Source: JBGTIS01 sp041745535
Lineage (GTDB): Bacteria > Bacteroidota > Bacteroidia > Cytophagales > Cyclobacteriaceae
Length of the DNA stretch: 42,153 nt
NCBI GenBank assembly: GCA_041745535.1
Contig: JBGTIS010000057.1
Location: 1-42,153, forward strand
Direction of reading: 5' to 3'
Shown here in pieces: positions 25,319 to 33,247 of the stretch (position 1 is its first letter; every line of letters starts with the position of its first letter). The notes beneath the pieces were generated by a model. That model had not been told where the DNA came from and did not search any database. It saw only the letters and a program-made list of their open reading frames with translations. The position numbers and the translations under genes were made by a program.

Positions 25319-26569
25319 TCAATGGTACTGCGTAGGCGTTTTTTCCGTAGGGACTTTTTCTGCTTTCTTTGAATTTTTTTGCCAGAAGAAGAAGATGGTA
25401 AACAATACGATTAATATGGCGGGGAATGTTATCATTTTTTCTAAGGTGTCCTGACCCGTCGCTAATTCCAGGGCGCTTCCGGTGAGACCCTCGGCCATAT
25501 TCGCGGCCCGAGAATTATCAATCCAGCTCCCAATGATAGGCTGCCAAATGGAAGTGGAAAACATCCCTATTCCCCCAATAACGGACATACCCAAGGCACT
25601 GCTTAATGGCACCCGTTGGGCCACAGCCCCCACCATCACAGGCCAGAAATAACAATAGCCAAGACCAAAAATAATGGCGGCTACGTAGGCTATCGGGCCA
25701 GTTACGGTACTAAACATATAAATACCTATGGCTGCTAAGATCGAGCCGCCCAGCAAAACACCCGTTTGACCTAACCGCCCCACAACCGGGCCAGCGAAAA
25801 ACCTACCCACTGTCGCCACTCCGAATGTCAACGCCAAGATAAGCATAGGCTCGGCTCCGCTGCTACTCAAGATAATACTTACCCACTGATTGGGGCCAAA
25901 CTCGGTGATGGCCGTGATAGCCATGGTAACAAACAAGAATATATACACCGGACTCAGCATTGCCTTGAAGTTTTCTTTAAGAGAGTTAGCTCCTTCCACT
26001 TTTGGTTTAGGGAACGTTTTTCCGTATAACAACACCGCATAGGTGATGGTTGGGATCATAATGATCCATATTTGGGCTTGCCAACCCAGATTGGCATCGG
26101 TCATAAATTTGGAGATAAGGGAACCCAGCACAATCCCGCCCGGAAACCACATATGAAAGCGGTTCAGCATTTTGTTCATTTTCACCCCTGAGTAGGTATC
26201 GGCGATCATCGGGTTACAGGCTGCTTCTGTACAGCCGTTCCCAAAACCGATAAATAGTGTGGAAATAAGTAAGGTCGCGTATCCACCTGCGTAAATGGTC
26301 AAAATAATCCCCAGGGTATGGGCAACAAAAGCTACCAACATGATATTTTTAGGACCAAAAGTATGATATACCAGTCCCCCAATAATCATGGAAATGGGAA
26401 ATCCTATAAACCACATGAGGTTTATAAATCCTAATTGCTCGGCAGTAAGGCCAAATTCCTCGCCCAATTGGGGTAATATGCCTGCCCTGATGGAAAAAGA
26501 AAAAGCCGTGGTGATCAGCGCGAAGCAACTCCCATAAAATAAAGCGTTTTTATTGATGTTCTCGTTCAA
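25319..26569 (-). CDS. Major facilitator superfamily transporter, probably a sugar permease
   Basis: A 416-residue membrane protein with about 12 hydrophobic helices and no signal peptide. The TM2-3 region contains GGLVYHTFGPKNIMLVAF, a diverged form of the MFS G-x-x-x-D-R-x-G-R loop, and TM4-5 carries GFGNGCTEAACNPMIADTY, which resembles sugar-type MFS permeases of Bacteroidota. The start is TTG at 26569: a stop lies eight codons upstream and no ATG fits the first helix. It faces the GH2 gene (convergent) and would suit uptake of the monosaccharides released by the enzymes in this region. That link is positional only; the substrate is not readable. Confidence 0.8.
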   Translation of the reverse strand: MNENINKNALFYGSCFALITTAFSFSIRAGILPQLGEEFGLTAEQLGFINLMWFIGFPISMIIGGLVYHTFGPKNIMLVAFVAHTLGIILTIYAGGYATLLISTLFIGFGNGCTEAACNPMIADTYSGVKMNKMLNRFHMWFPGGIVLGSLISKFMTDANLGWQAQIWIIMIPTITYAVLLYGKTFPKPKVEGANSLKENFKAMLSPVYIFLFVTMAITAITEFGPNQWVSIILSSSGAEPMLILALTFGVATVGRFFAGPVVGRLGQTGVLLGGSILAAIGIYMFSTVTGPIAYVAAIIFGLGYCYFWPVMVGAVAQRVPLSSALGMSVIGGIGMFSTSIWQPIIGSWIDNSRAANMAEGLTGSALELATGQDTLEKMITFPAILIVLFTIFFFWQKNSKKAEKVPTEKTPTQYH

Positions 26570-26789
26570 GGGTTTTAAAATTTTAGGTTGTTAATAAATT
26601 TGATTAAGTATGGAATATCTTTATTGCTGAACAATTTAAAAAAAAAATGTAAATATATATCATCTTACTATTTAAAAATTTCAATATGAATTGTTTACGT
26701 AATAGGTCTTCATGAAATTTTATGTCTCTTATACGCCACTTTTGGTTTTTTACCAACAAATTCTATGTTAATAAAGCTTTTGAACTATG

Positions 26790-26825
26790 AACGCATTATG
26801 CTAAAGCTAAATGTGCCCAAACGGG
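26790..26825 (+). repeat. 36-base dispersed block, copy 1
   Basis: The block begins GAACGCATTATGCTAAAGCT and matches copy 2 (27264-27299) at about 28 of 36 positions, with most differences being transitions. It coincides with the point where the RAYT relic loses family likeness. Confidence 0.45.
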
Positions 26826-26826
26826 G

Positions 26827-26988
26827 TATTGCAAATCCATACCCCCTCACTTTCCTCTTTTATACCAAAAATCGGAGCCTACTCAGAATAATGGGCCTGA
26901 ATTTATCTGGCATTAATAACGTTTTCCAATCCAGTATGGTAGCGGTATAAAACTCTAATTTGATATGCTCTTCAATTTCCAGATTCAT
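26827..26988 (-). pseudogene. REP-associated tyrosine transposase (RAYT/IS200-like Y1), N-terminal relic
   Basis: From ATG 26988 the minus strand reads MNLEIEEHIKLEFYTATILD, WKTLLMPDKFRPII, LRFLV, then a TAA in frame at 26862-26860, then KRKVRGYGFAI. This is the N-terminal pattern of Bacteroidota RAYTs, in which the equivalent of GYGFAI leads into MPNHIH, the metal-binding H-x-H motif. Here the H-x-H, the catalytic tyrosine and everything after are missing. REP-like hairpins lie directly upstream (27069-27151), the usual arrangement for RAYT genes. Dead by both a stop codon and truncation. Confidence 0.75.
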
Positions 26989-27068
26989 ATTCAGGAAAAG
27001 TTAAGGGTAATTAAATTGGTTTTTATCTGTGAATCATCAAAATAGCGACAGGAGTATGTATTTGGCTA

Positions 27069-27151
27069 GGTGGTGAAAACAACCACCAAGGGAAGATTAG
27101 AAGCCACGTAGAAAAACACAACCACCTGGCGCGGGCGTCCTCGCATGTGCC
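27069..27151 (-). repeat. REP-like repeat pair upstream of the RAYT relic (includes copy B)
   Basis: Hairpin 1: GGTGGT (27069-27074), loop GAAAACA, ACCACC (27082-27087), followed by AAGGGAAG; it is the near twin of copy A. Hairpin 2: GGCGCGGGCG (27128-27137), loop TCCT, CGCATGTGCC (27142-27151), pairing 9 of 10 positions if two G-T pairs are counted, and preceded by another ACCACC at 27121-27126. Two structured repeats in a row next to a RAYT start are what a REP/BIME element looks like. No other copies beyond A and a weak one near 31101 were found in the window. Confidence 0.6.
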
Positions 27152-27263
27152 TGCTATTCCTCAGGCCCCTGGCCTATCTGAAAACAATGCGCGGCCCTAT
27201 AGGGTATCCTAATGATAGAACTTTGGGTTTAAAACAAAAACGCGGATTTTCTGAATAAAAAAA

Positions 27264-27299
27264 GAACGCGTTCCGCTAAAGCCAAATGCACCCAGATGG
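27264..27299 (+). repeat. 36-base dispersed block, copy 2
   Basis: It begins GAACGCGTTCCGCTAAAGCC and is the partner of the block at 26790-26825. It sits 17 bases beyond the stop of the frame-corrected toxin gene. A weaker third relative (GAAGGAATTACGCTAAAACT, from 28053) overlaps the stop codon of the second MFS gene. Confidence 0.45.
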
Positions 27300-27315
27300 A
27301 TTTCAACATACCAAT

Positions 27316-27608
27316 TCAATAATAGAGCGGCTTTTGTCGTATATGTCGAATACACAATACCCTGATTTGTTTTTCATCGTAACGATACGATACACGGTAA
27401 TTGTTAGTCTCAAAGGCCCGGTAATTTCCCGGATTATTCATTTTGTATTTATCTTTAGAAAATCTTTCAGGTCTGTGAACCACTTGTGAAGTTTGGTAAG
27501 AATTGTTTGTTCTATCTGGTTTGCCTTTGAGGGAGAGGATTTGGCAATTACTTCCAACTCATCAGCAAAACGACCTAAAGCCGAAGTGCTCCAAATGATG
27601 AGTCTCAC
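27316..27608 (-). pseudogene. RelE/ParE-type toxin with a one-base frameshift
   Basis: From GTG 27608 the frame reads VRLIIWSTSALGRFADELEV, SSPSKANQIEQTILTKL and LHKWFTDLKDF, then runs out of frame to a stop at 27438. In the frame two bases on, the rest of a RelE/ParE toxin appears: SKDKYKMNNPGNYRAFETNN, YRVSYRYDEKQIRVLCIRH, and a stop at 27316-27318. Restoring one T in the run GATTTTCTAAAG near 27458 rejoins the two halves into a protein of about 97 residues, the normal size. The conserved C-terminal NYR-x(7)-YRV-x-Y and R-V-L-x-x-R-H parts are intact. GTG overlaps the antitoxin stop (GTGA), so the two were coupled. It is either a recent inactivation or a sequencing error in a short homopolymer. 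Confidence 0.8.
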
Positions 27609-27850
27609 GGAGCGTTGCCCAATTTTTTCTTCCACCTGCCTAGCCGTTCAACAGCTTCTTCATGGGTATAAAATTCCCCTCGATCAATTTCATCCTCAGC
27701 CTCTTCAATCTCACGGTTATATTGTTCCATACTGATAGGCTCCTGTTTTGAGAACTTAGCCATAGAAGCCTCTAACTTGGTGAGTTCTTCCTCATTTAAG
27801 CGCATAAGCTTTTCTATGATCGCATACTTTCTGGCAATAATGGTATCCAT
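27605..27850 (-). CDS. Antitoxin of a RelE/ParE-type toxin-antitoxin pair
   Basis: An 81-residue, highly charged, helical protein (MDTIIARKYAIIEKLMRL; then EEAEDEIDRGEFYTHEEAVE, GRWKKKL). Proteins with this pattern are found in Bacteroidota directly upstream of RelE/ParE toxins and neutralise them. ATG 27850 is preferred over an upstream TTG at 27871, because family members begin at the equivalent of MDTIIARKY. It overlaps the toxin GTG by 4 bases, the normal order for this class. With the toxin frameshifted, the antitoxin may be without a partner. Confidence 0.7.
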   Translation of the reverse strand: MDTIIARKYAIIEKLMRLNEEELTKLEASMAKFSKQEPISMEQYNREIEEAEDEIDRGEFYTHEEAVERLGRWKKKLGNAP

Positions 27851-28070
27851 AACGCTGTAGGTTATCCGCAAAGATAATGATTTTCTAAAATATAGATTTT
27901 GTCCTCTCTTAATTAATATTTTTTAATAGGCCTAATAAAACTAGCCAATGGTCTCTTGTACTGATCAATAGAATCGACACCCGTCTTGTACTTTAATGGT
28001 GTGGGCATTAAAGATTTCAAAGCTAAAAAAATTATTTTCCTAAAAAGGAAACGAAGGAATTACGCTAAAA

Positions 28071-29342
28071 CTAATCGCGCCCGATTATGGGTTTTTTATC
28101 CTCCTCCACATAGTTCATATCCTTATGGAAAGTTTCATTCAGCGAATACAGGGCGATCAGGGCCGCGGCGGTGGTGAGTAAACCCACGGTGAGGGCGCTG
28201 TTGATAATGCCCATAGAGCCGCGCAAATACAGGAATAGGGTGGTGAGCGGAATAATGGCGCCCCGCACAAAGTTGGGTACGGTAGTGGCTACCGTAGCCC
28301 GGATGTTGGTGCCAAACAGCTCTGCCGCTACCGTAATGAACAAGGTCCAGTACCCGTTGCTGAAACCCAGTAAAATACATAGGAAATAGAATAAGTTAAC
28401 ATCCTTTATCGGCAGCAACAGGTAGAGCAACGTGAAAAAGAAGGACAACACAATAAATAAGCCCATGATCTTTTTCCGGCTTTGGGTATACTGGCTGAGT
28501 AGCCCGCTGGTAACATTGCCAAAAGCCTGGCTGGCAAAAGAAAGCATCACGGCAATACCCGCTTCCACCGGTGCTTCCAGTCCGATGGCCTCGCCAAACT
28601 CAGGCGAGAAAGTAATGAGCACGCCTACCACAAACCAGATGGGTAAGCCTACTACAATACATTTAAGGTATCGGAAAAATCGCTCCCGGTTATTAAACAG
28701 CATCCATACATTACCGCGTTGTACATGGGTATCTTTCGACTTCAGAAATATGCCCGATTCAAATACCCGCACCCGCATGATCAGTAATAAAAGGCCCAGT
28801 CCGCCACCAATAAAGTAAGAAGCCCGCCACTCGAATATATCCGCTACAAAATAAGCCAGAATGGCACCGAATACACCCAGCGTGGCTACCAGGGTAGTGC
28901 CATATCCTCTGATCTTTTTGGGTAACACTTCGCTCACCAGCGTGATACCGGCACCCAATTCCCCGGCCAATCCGATACCGGCTACAAATCGCAGAATGGC
29001 ATATTGGGTAACCGTTTGCGCGAAACCATTCCCGATATTGGCTATAGAATAAATCAGAATAGAGCCAAACAACACCGACAAACGACCTTTTTTATCACCC
29101 AATATTCCCCAGAATATACCGCCAATCAGCAAGCCGGCCATTTGCATATTGAGCAGCAGTACGCCATCTTCCAGCAACTGATCGCCCGCAAGGCCCAGGT
29201 CCAGCAGACTGGGCACCCGCACGATGCTGAATAGAAAAAGATCATACATATCAACCAGGTAACCTAAAGCGGCTACCATAACGGGTAACCTTAGTAATTC
29301 ACGGACAACAGAGATCTTTTTGGTGGAATTTATATCAGTCAT
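28071..29342 (-). CDS. Major facilitator superfamily transporter (metabolite/sugar:H+ symporter type)
   Basis: A 423-residue membrane protein with about 12 helices. It shows the classical MFS loop between TM2 and TM3 (WGILGDKKGRLSVLFGS) and the TM4-5 signature of the metabolite:H+ symporter and sugar porter groups (RFVAGIGLAGELGAGITLVS, then EVLPKKIRGYG). A cytoplasmic loop at about 205-240 separates the two halves. The longer frame from 29402 adds residues without family likeness; ATG 29342 (MTDINSTKK) is the better start. It is unlike the MFS protein at 25319 and not a duplicate of it. The ligand could be a carboxylate or a sugar; no neighbouring enzyme helps to decide. Confidence 0.8.
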   Translation of the reverse strand: MTDINSTKKISVVRELLRLPVMVAALGYLVDMYDLFLFSIVRVPSLLDLGLAGDQLLEDGVLLLNMQMAGLLIGGIFWGILGDKKGRLSVLFGSILIYSIANIGNGFAQTVTQYAILRFVAGIGLAGELGAGITLVSEVLPKKIRGYGTTLVATLGVFGAILAYFVADIFEWRASYFIGGGLGLLLLIMRVRVFESGIFLKSKDTHVQRGNVWMLFNNRERFFRYLKCIVVGLPIWFVVGVLITFSPEFGEAIGLEAPVEAGIAVMLSFASQAFGNVTSGLLSQYTQSRKKIMGLFIVLSFFFTLLYLLLPIKDVNLFYFLCILLGFSNGYWTLFITVAAELFGTNIRATVATTVPNFVRGAIIPLTTLFLYLRGSMGIINSALTVGLLTTAAALIALYSLNETFHKDMNYVEEDKKPIIGRD

Positions 29343-29632
29343 GGCGGTTCGTATATCCTGAGTTTGACAGGAAATTCTAGGGATAAGTAGTTGAAATTTC
29401 AAAAGTTTTCAAGAAAGGGAATTTAGCGGGGATTTAAAAGAATTTTGAAAAATTTAATCCGGCAGGTTCTAAAGATTTTCGGAAAAGTATCGGTATAATA
29501 AGAAAAATTTTCTGGCTTCAGTCCTCCGTTACCGTTGCGTTTCTTTCATCCTGAACAATGCTTGCTTATTAAACGTAATACCCGATATGCCGTACACTCC
29601 TACATATCGATAACCAATAAAATTAGTAGTTG

Positions 29633-30334
29633 ATGAAAACAGAAATTTGGTCTGATGTGGTTTGTCCGTTTTGTTACATTGGCAAACGAAATCTTGAAAA
29701 CGCGTTACAGCAATTTGAGTATAAAGATAAAGTTGAAATAGTATGGCACAGCTTTGAGCTTGATCTGAATGCCCGGCCGGAGCCTGGCACGGATATGCTG
29801 GAAAGGCTGGCCACCAAATATGGTAAAACCCGGGAGTGGGCTGAAGCAAATACGAACAGAATAGTAAGTTACGCGGCCTCTGTCGGGCTTGCCTTTGACA
29901 TGGATCGGGTTATTTACGCGAATTCCTTCGATGCGCATCGCCTTATTCACCTGGCAAATGCCCATAAATTGCAGGATGAAGCAGAGGAAAAATTGTTCTC
30001 GGCCTATTTGGTGGAAGGCAAGGATATTGGCAACCTCGGCACTTTACGGCAGATCGCTGCTGATATGGGGCTGGACACTGCCGAAGTGAGCGCCATGCTG
30101 GAAGGTAAAACTTACACCAACGAAGTGCGTGCCGATGAACGTGAAGCACAGCAACTGGGCATCAGGGGCGTTCCTTTCTTTTTATTTAACCGGAAGTACT
30201 CGGTGTCTGGCGCGCAACCTGCCGATTTATTGCTGGAAGTACTACAAAAGGTATGGGATGAGGAAACTGTAGTAACCAGCCCCCATAAAAATGCAGAAGA
30301 TAACCAATGCGATGATGGTATTCGCAACATATAA
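29633..30334 (+). CDS. DsbA-family (FrnE-like) thioredoxin-fold oxidoreductase
   Basis: A 233-residue cytoplasmic protein (no signal peptide). The redox motif Cys11-Pro-Phe-Cys14 sits at the end of the first strand (KTEIWSDVVCPFC), and a cis-Pro loop is seen in GIRGVPFFLFNRKYSV. The large helical insertion (HSFELDLNARPEPGTDM to LHQ-type helices) fits the FrnE subgroup, which is related to 2-hydroxychromene-2-carboxylate isomerase. Members act on protein thiols or in oxidative-stress responses. ATG 29633 is chosen over TTG 29630. It is divergent from the MFS gene and 84 bases before the YceI gene; the pairing of FrnE-like and YceI genes suggests a shared redox or stress role, but this is only positional. 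Confidence 0.88.
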   Translation: MKTEIWSDVVCPFCYIGKRNLENALQQFEYKDKVEIVWHSFELDLNARPEPGTDMLERLATKYGKTREWAEANTNRIVSYAASVGLAFDMDRVIYANSFDAHRLIHLANAHKLQDEAEEKLFSAYLVEGKDIGNLGTLRQIAADMGLDTAEVSAMLEGKTYTNEVRADEREAQQLGIRGVPFFLFNRKYSVSGAQPADLLLEVLQKVWDEETVVTSPHKNAEDNQCDDGIRNI

Positions 30335-30361
30335 TAGCATATAAAATAGTGTATTTTAAAA

Positions 30362-30401
30362 TAAAGTTTTTTAATTTAAGGTAAAGTTTTTTAATTTAAG
30401 G
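30362..30401 (+). repeat. Perfect 20-base tandem duplication upstream of the YceI gene
   Basis: TAAAGTTTTTTAATTTAAGG occurs twice head to tail with no mismatch (30362-30381 and 30382-30401), ending 17 bases before the YceI start. It could double a promoter or leader element; the A/T-rich composition also makes slippage during replication likely. Confidence 0.85.
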
Positions 30402-30418
30402 AAAAAACACAGATCACT

Positions 30419-30997
30419 ATGAAAATATTGAACACATTATTGCTTATTTTACTTGTTAACGCAGCTTTCGCGCAAACCAAATGGGAACTGGATAAGGCTC
30501 ATACCGGCATCAGGTTTGCCGCTACCCACATGATGATTTCAGAAGTAGAAGGTGAATTTAATGAGTTTGATGGTTCGGTTACCAGCTATAGCGATGATTT
30601 CGATGGCAGTGAAGTAGAATTTACGGCCAAAGTGGCCTCTATTGATACCGACAACGAACGCAGAGATGGTCACCTGAAATCAGACGATTTTTTTAATGCC
30701 GAAACCTATCCTGATGTTACCTTTAAAGGGAATCTGGAAAAAGAAGGCAGCGATTACTATCTGGTGGGCGATTTTACCTTGCGAGATGTAACCAAACCAG
30801 TGAAATTTCCGGTGAAATACAACGGACAAATTCCAGGGAACAAAGGTAAAAAAGCTGGTTTTAAAGTTACCGGTACGGTAGACCGGTTCGATTATGGCCT
30901 GAAATGGGATAAAGCCATTGAAACCGGCGGACTGGTAGTAGGAAAAGATATTGAATTTACCTGTAATGTAGAGCTGAATGAAGTAGTAGGACAGTAA
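30419..30997 (+). CDS. YceI-family periplasmic lipocalin-like protein
   Basis: A 192-residue protein with a signal peptide (NTLLLILLVNAAFAQ, cut at about 18). The domain of YceI proteins fills the rest: WELDKAHTGIRFAATHMMIS, VEFTAKVASIDTDNERRDGH, FFNAETYPDVTFKG and a last strand ending GKDIEFTCNVEL. The fold is an extended lipocalin-like barrel that binds polyprenoid or other amphiphilic molecules; in some bacteria expression responds to pH or osmotic stress. The precise ligand is unknown here. A strong terminator follows, so it is a single-gene unit or the end of the unit starting with the DsbA-like gene. Confidence 0.92.
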   Translation: MKILNTLLLILLVNAAFAQTKWELDKAHTGIRFAATHMMISEVEGEFNEFDGSVTSYSDDFDGSEVEFTAKVASIDTDNERRDGHLKSDDFFNAETYPDVTFKGNLEKEGSDYYLVGDFTLRDVTKPVKFPVKYNGQIPGNKGKKAGFKVTGTVDRFDYGLKWDKAIETGGLVVGKDIEFTCNVELNEVVGQ

Positions 30998-31439
30998 ATA
31001 ACTACTTGTAAAAATATCAAAAAAGCCTGGTCACAACTACCAGGCTTTTTTGTTTGCGCATTTCAAAAGCTGTAAAAAGCAGCAGAGTTTTCTATAAACA
31101 TGGGTGGGAACGATCAGGTACCCATAGGGAAGTTTTTTTAGGCAGGAAACGCACTATCCTTCCTATCATTTTCGTTTTCTTATATAGTAAACGTTACATG
31201 TATATCTATTAATAGAAATACCAGTAATTTAATGCCATAATGCCATAATGGCGTATGTTATTTGGGAAAAATAAAATATTTCTTAATAAATATGTCAATA
31301 TGTCTATTATTTTCGTTATTATCAGTAACTACTTCTAAAATTAACCTATATCGCCAATTTCTATATTTACCCGCGAAAATAGCCATCCTGGCACCACAAT
31401 TGATTCTTTTATAGTAAATAAAACTTAAATTTAATACAT
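30998..31439. other. 442-base gene-free interval
   Basis: It contains the YceI terminator (31021-31051), a REP-like piece with the hairpin TGGGT (31101-31105)/ACCCA (31120-31124) followed by TAGGGAAG, and an A/T-rich stretch with a short direct repeat and palindrome (AATGCCATAATGCCATAATGGC, 31231-31252). The last 150 bases probably hold the promoter of the DUF4251 gene. No coding remnant was recognised. Confidence 0.5.
31021..31051 (+). terminator. Intrinsic terminator after the YceI gene
   Basis: AAAAGCCTGG (31021-31030) pairs perfectly with CCAGGCTTTT (31040-31049) around a 9-base loop; the T run continues to 31051. With A residues before it the signal may also stop transcription from the other strand, although no gene points this way. 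Confidence 0.9.
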
Positions 31440-32003
31440 ATGAAAAAGTTAATCATAGCGATGATTGCCATGCTAATGGTAACATCGATCCATATATCAA
31501 ACGCACAATCAGGTGCAGACCGTACCAGTAAGGAAGATCGCTTGGAAAGAAAGCAACAGAAAGCTTTAGAGAAGCAGGAAATGAAAGAAAAATTCCTGGC
31601 TTTGGCCAAAGATCAGTCGCTGGTGCTGGAAGCCAATGCGTTGGCCGATAAATACGGGAACCGGGTGAATGTAACCGCCAACAACTTTATTATGCTGGAC
31701 GGCGACCGGGTAGTATTACAAACCTCATTTCCCGCTCGTTTTGGCTACAATGGTTTGGGCGGTATTACTATCGACGGAAGACTTGCCGACTATGAGGTAG
31801 TAGGCGGAAAAGATAATAAATCCATATCCATTACAGCGCTGGTAACCAGCAGTGTGGTGGGCTCAGGCCGCCTCAGTATGAACATATCCAGTAATGGTTA
31901 TGCCAGCGCTACTTTTTCCGACAACTGGGGCAATCGCCTTTATTTTTATGGCAATGCCCAAAGCCTGGAAGATACCCGTTTGTTTGAAGGAATGAGTATT
32001 TAA
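31440..32003 (+). CDS. DUF4251-domain secreted protein
   Basis: A 187-residue protein with a signal peptide (IAMIAMLMVTSIHISNAQ, about residue 23), a charged coiled-coil-like segment at about 28-52 (KEDRLERKQQKALEKQEMKE), and the DUF4251 beta domain from about 65 to the end (NNFIMLDGDRVVLQTSFP, RLADYEVVGGKDNKSISI, GYASATFSDNWGNRLYFYG). DUF4251 proteins are common in Bacteroidota and their function is unknown. The gene stands alone between two terminators. Confidence 0.85.
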   Translation: MKKLIIAMIAMLMVTSIHISNAQSGADRTSKEDRLERKQQKALEKQEMKEKFLALAKDQSLVLEANALADKYGNRVNVTANNFIMLDGDRVVLQTSFPARFGYNGLGGITIDGRLADYEVVGGKDNKSISITALVTSSVVGSGRLSMNISSNGYASATFSDNWGNRLYFYGNAQSLEDTRLFEGMSI

Positions 32004-32083
32004 TAACCCTGTAATTCCAGCAAGTAATTAACTTTATTAAAATAACAGTTAATTTACAAGAATTTATTTTAGAATTTTACAGC

Positions 32084-32118
32084 AAAGATTTGTGATACTA
32101 ACCTCACAAATCTTTTTT
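32084..32118 (+). terminator. Intrinsic terminator after the DUF4251 gene
   Basis: A perfect 12-bp stem, AAAGATTTGTGA (32084-32095) with TCACAAATCTTT (32104-32115), and an 8-base loop, followed by T residues to 32118. Confidence 0.88.
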
Positions 32119-32251
32119 ATTATATATAGCCTGTAATGTAAGACATTATTTTATGAAGTTGCATTGCGCATTTTTTTAGTCAAAAAAGGTAATTCTCTTT
32201 AGATTTACGGTACGAGATAATTTTTAATAAAGCTGCTTTAGTTACAATAAA

Positions 32252-33247
32252 TTGACCCGAAGTTTTCATCATCTTATTTTCCGCTTTCTAGTTTTATCCG
32301 CTTTTTCAGTCAATCCCAGCTGCCAAAGTCCTATAACCACGGATAATTTATTAAAACGCTATGAATTTAGCCAGGGGAAAATGGGAACCCTGTTTCGCTT
32401 TGTGTTATATGCGGGAGATAGCATTCAGGCCATAGCAGCGTCCAATGCCGCTTTTGCCCGGATTGATACTTTAAATAACATTCTGTCCGATTACCAGCGA
32501 ACCAGCGAACTCAGTCGTTTGTCGGCTTCATCGGGTAGTGGGAAAAAGATTCGGGTAAGCGATGATTTGTGGCAGGTTTTAACCTCCGCTTACCAGGTTT
32601 CAGAAGAAAGTAAGGGTGCTTTTGATATTACGGTAGGGCCGTACGTAAAACTCTGGCGCCGGGCACGCAGGCAAAAAGCGTTGCCCGATTCTGTTTTACT
32701 GGCCAAAGCAGAAAAAGCAGTAGGTTTTACTAAAATCCGGCTGGATGCTGCTCGGCAGACCGTTCAGCTTACATCACCCGATATGCTGCTCGACCTGGGT
32801 GGCATTGCCAAAGGATATGCCCTGGACGAAGCGCTGAAAGTGCTGCAACAACAGGGTATTACATCCGCACTGGCAGATGGTGGTGGCGATATTGCCGTAA
32901 GCAACCCGCCGCCTGGTGAAAAAGGGTGGCGCATTGAAATAGAAAAAACGGATGCGCAGGGTAGTCCAACCACAGAAGTAATCTGGCTGCGAAACGCGGC
33001 GATTGCCAGCTCAGGCGACACCTATCAGCATCTGGAAATAACTGGCAAACGCTATTCTCACCTGGTTGATCCCGCAACCGGCATTGGCTTAACCACCCAA
33101 CTCAAAGTTACCGTAATAGCGCCTACGGGTACCCTGGCAGATGCCTATGCTTCGGCCATTAGTGTGCTTGGCGAAGAGGAAGGGCAGGCTTTCATAAAAA
33201 ATAAAAAGCAGGTACGGGTATTTATGGTTCATCCATACGAGAATTGA
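32252..33247 (+). CDS. apbE: FAD:protein FMN transferase (ApbE family) lipoprotein
   Basis: A 331-residue protein that attaches FMN covalently to threonine residues of target proteins in or facing the periplasm. ApbE marks: MGTLFRFVLYAGD near the N-terminus, DLGGIAKGYALDEAL, ADGGGDIAVSN, SSGDTYQHLEITGKRYSHLV followed by DPATG, and the metal-site TLADAYASAISVLG. The N-terminus has a hydrophobic stretch and a loose lipobox (VNPSC), suggesting a lipoprotein. No ATG is available: the upstream in-frame stop is at 32228-32230, so TTG 32252 is taken as the start. No flavoprotein target (Nqr/Rnf subunit) is encoded nearby. Its 3' end overlaps the convergent MscS-like gene by 26 bases. Confidence 0.9.
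   Translation: MTRSFHHLIFRFLVLSAFSVNPSCQSPITTDNLLKRYEFSQGKMGTLFRFVLYAGDSIQAIAASNAAFARIDTLNNILSDYQRTSELSRLSASSGSGKKIRVSDDLWQVLTSAYQVSEESKGAFDITVGPYVKLWRRARRQKALPDSVLLAKAEKAVGFTKIRLDAARQTVQLTSPDMLLDLGGIAKGYALDEALKVLQQQGITSALADGGGDIAVSNPPPGEKGWRIEIEKTDAQGSPTTEVIWLRNAAIASSGDTYQHLEITGKRYSHLVDPATGIGLTTQLKVTVIAPTGTLADAYASAISVLGEEEGQAFIKNKKQVRVFMVHPYEN

Larger units (their letters stand above)
26570..27315. other. 746-base gene-free interval rich in repeat and transposase relics
   Basis: No intact gene is present. Reading on the minus strand from right to left it holds: a copy of a 36-base block just behind the toxin gene, a G/C-rich hairpin and an ACCACC-flanked hairpin (REP-like), the first 54 codons of a RAYT transposase, and a second copy of the 36-base block. 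The part next to the MFS start (26580-26760) is A/T-rich and shows nothing recognisable beyond possible promoter sequence. Confidence 0.6.

Noticed and set aside
26765..26950. 61-codon plus-strand open frame
   Set aside because: It lies opposite the RAYT relic and the repeat block and has no protein-like pattern.
25050..27300. CRISPR array
   Set aside because: The repeats are few, unevenly spaced and hairpin-forming, and no cas gene is present.
27316..27608. Programmed frameshift in the toxin gene
   Set aside because: No slippery heptamer or downstream structure is seen at the shift; loss of one T is the simpler account.
25319..29342. Recent duplication of the two MFS genes
   Set aside because: Their signature loops belong to different MFS groups and their sequences do not align beyond the general fold.
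29343..29402. N-terminal extension of the second MFS protein
   Set aside because: The extra 20 residues contain no helix and no family likeness; ATG 29342 starts a normal MFS N-terminus.
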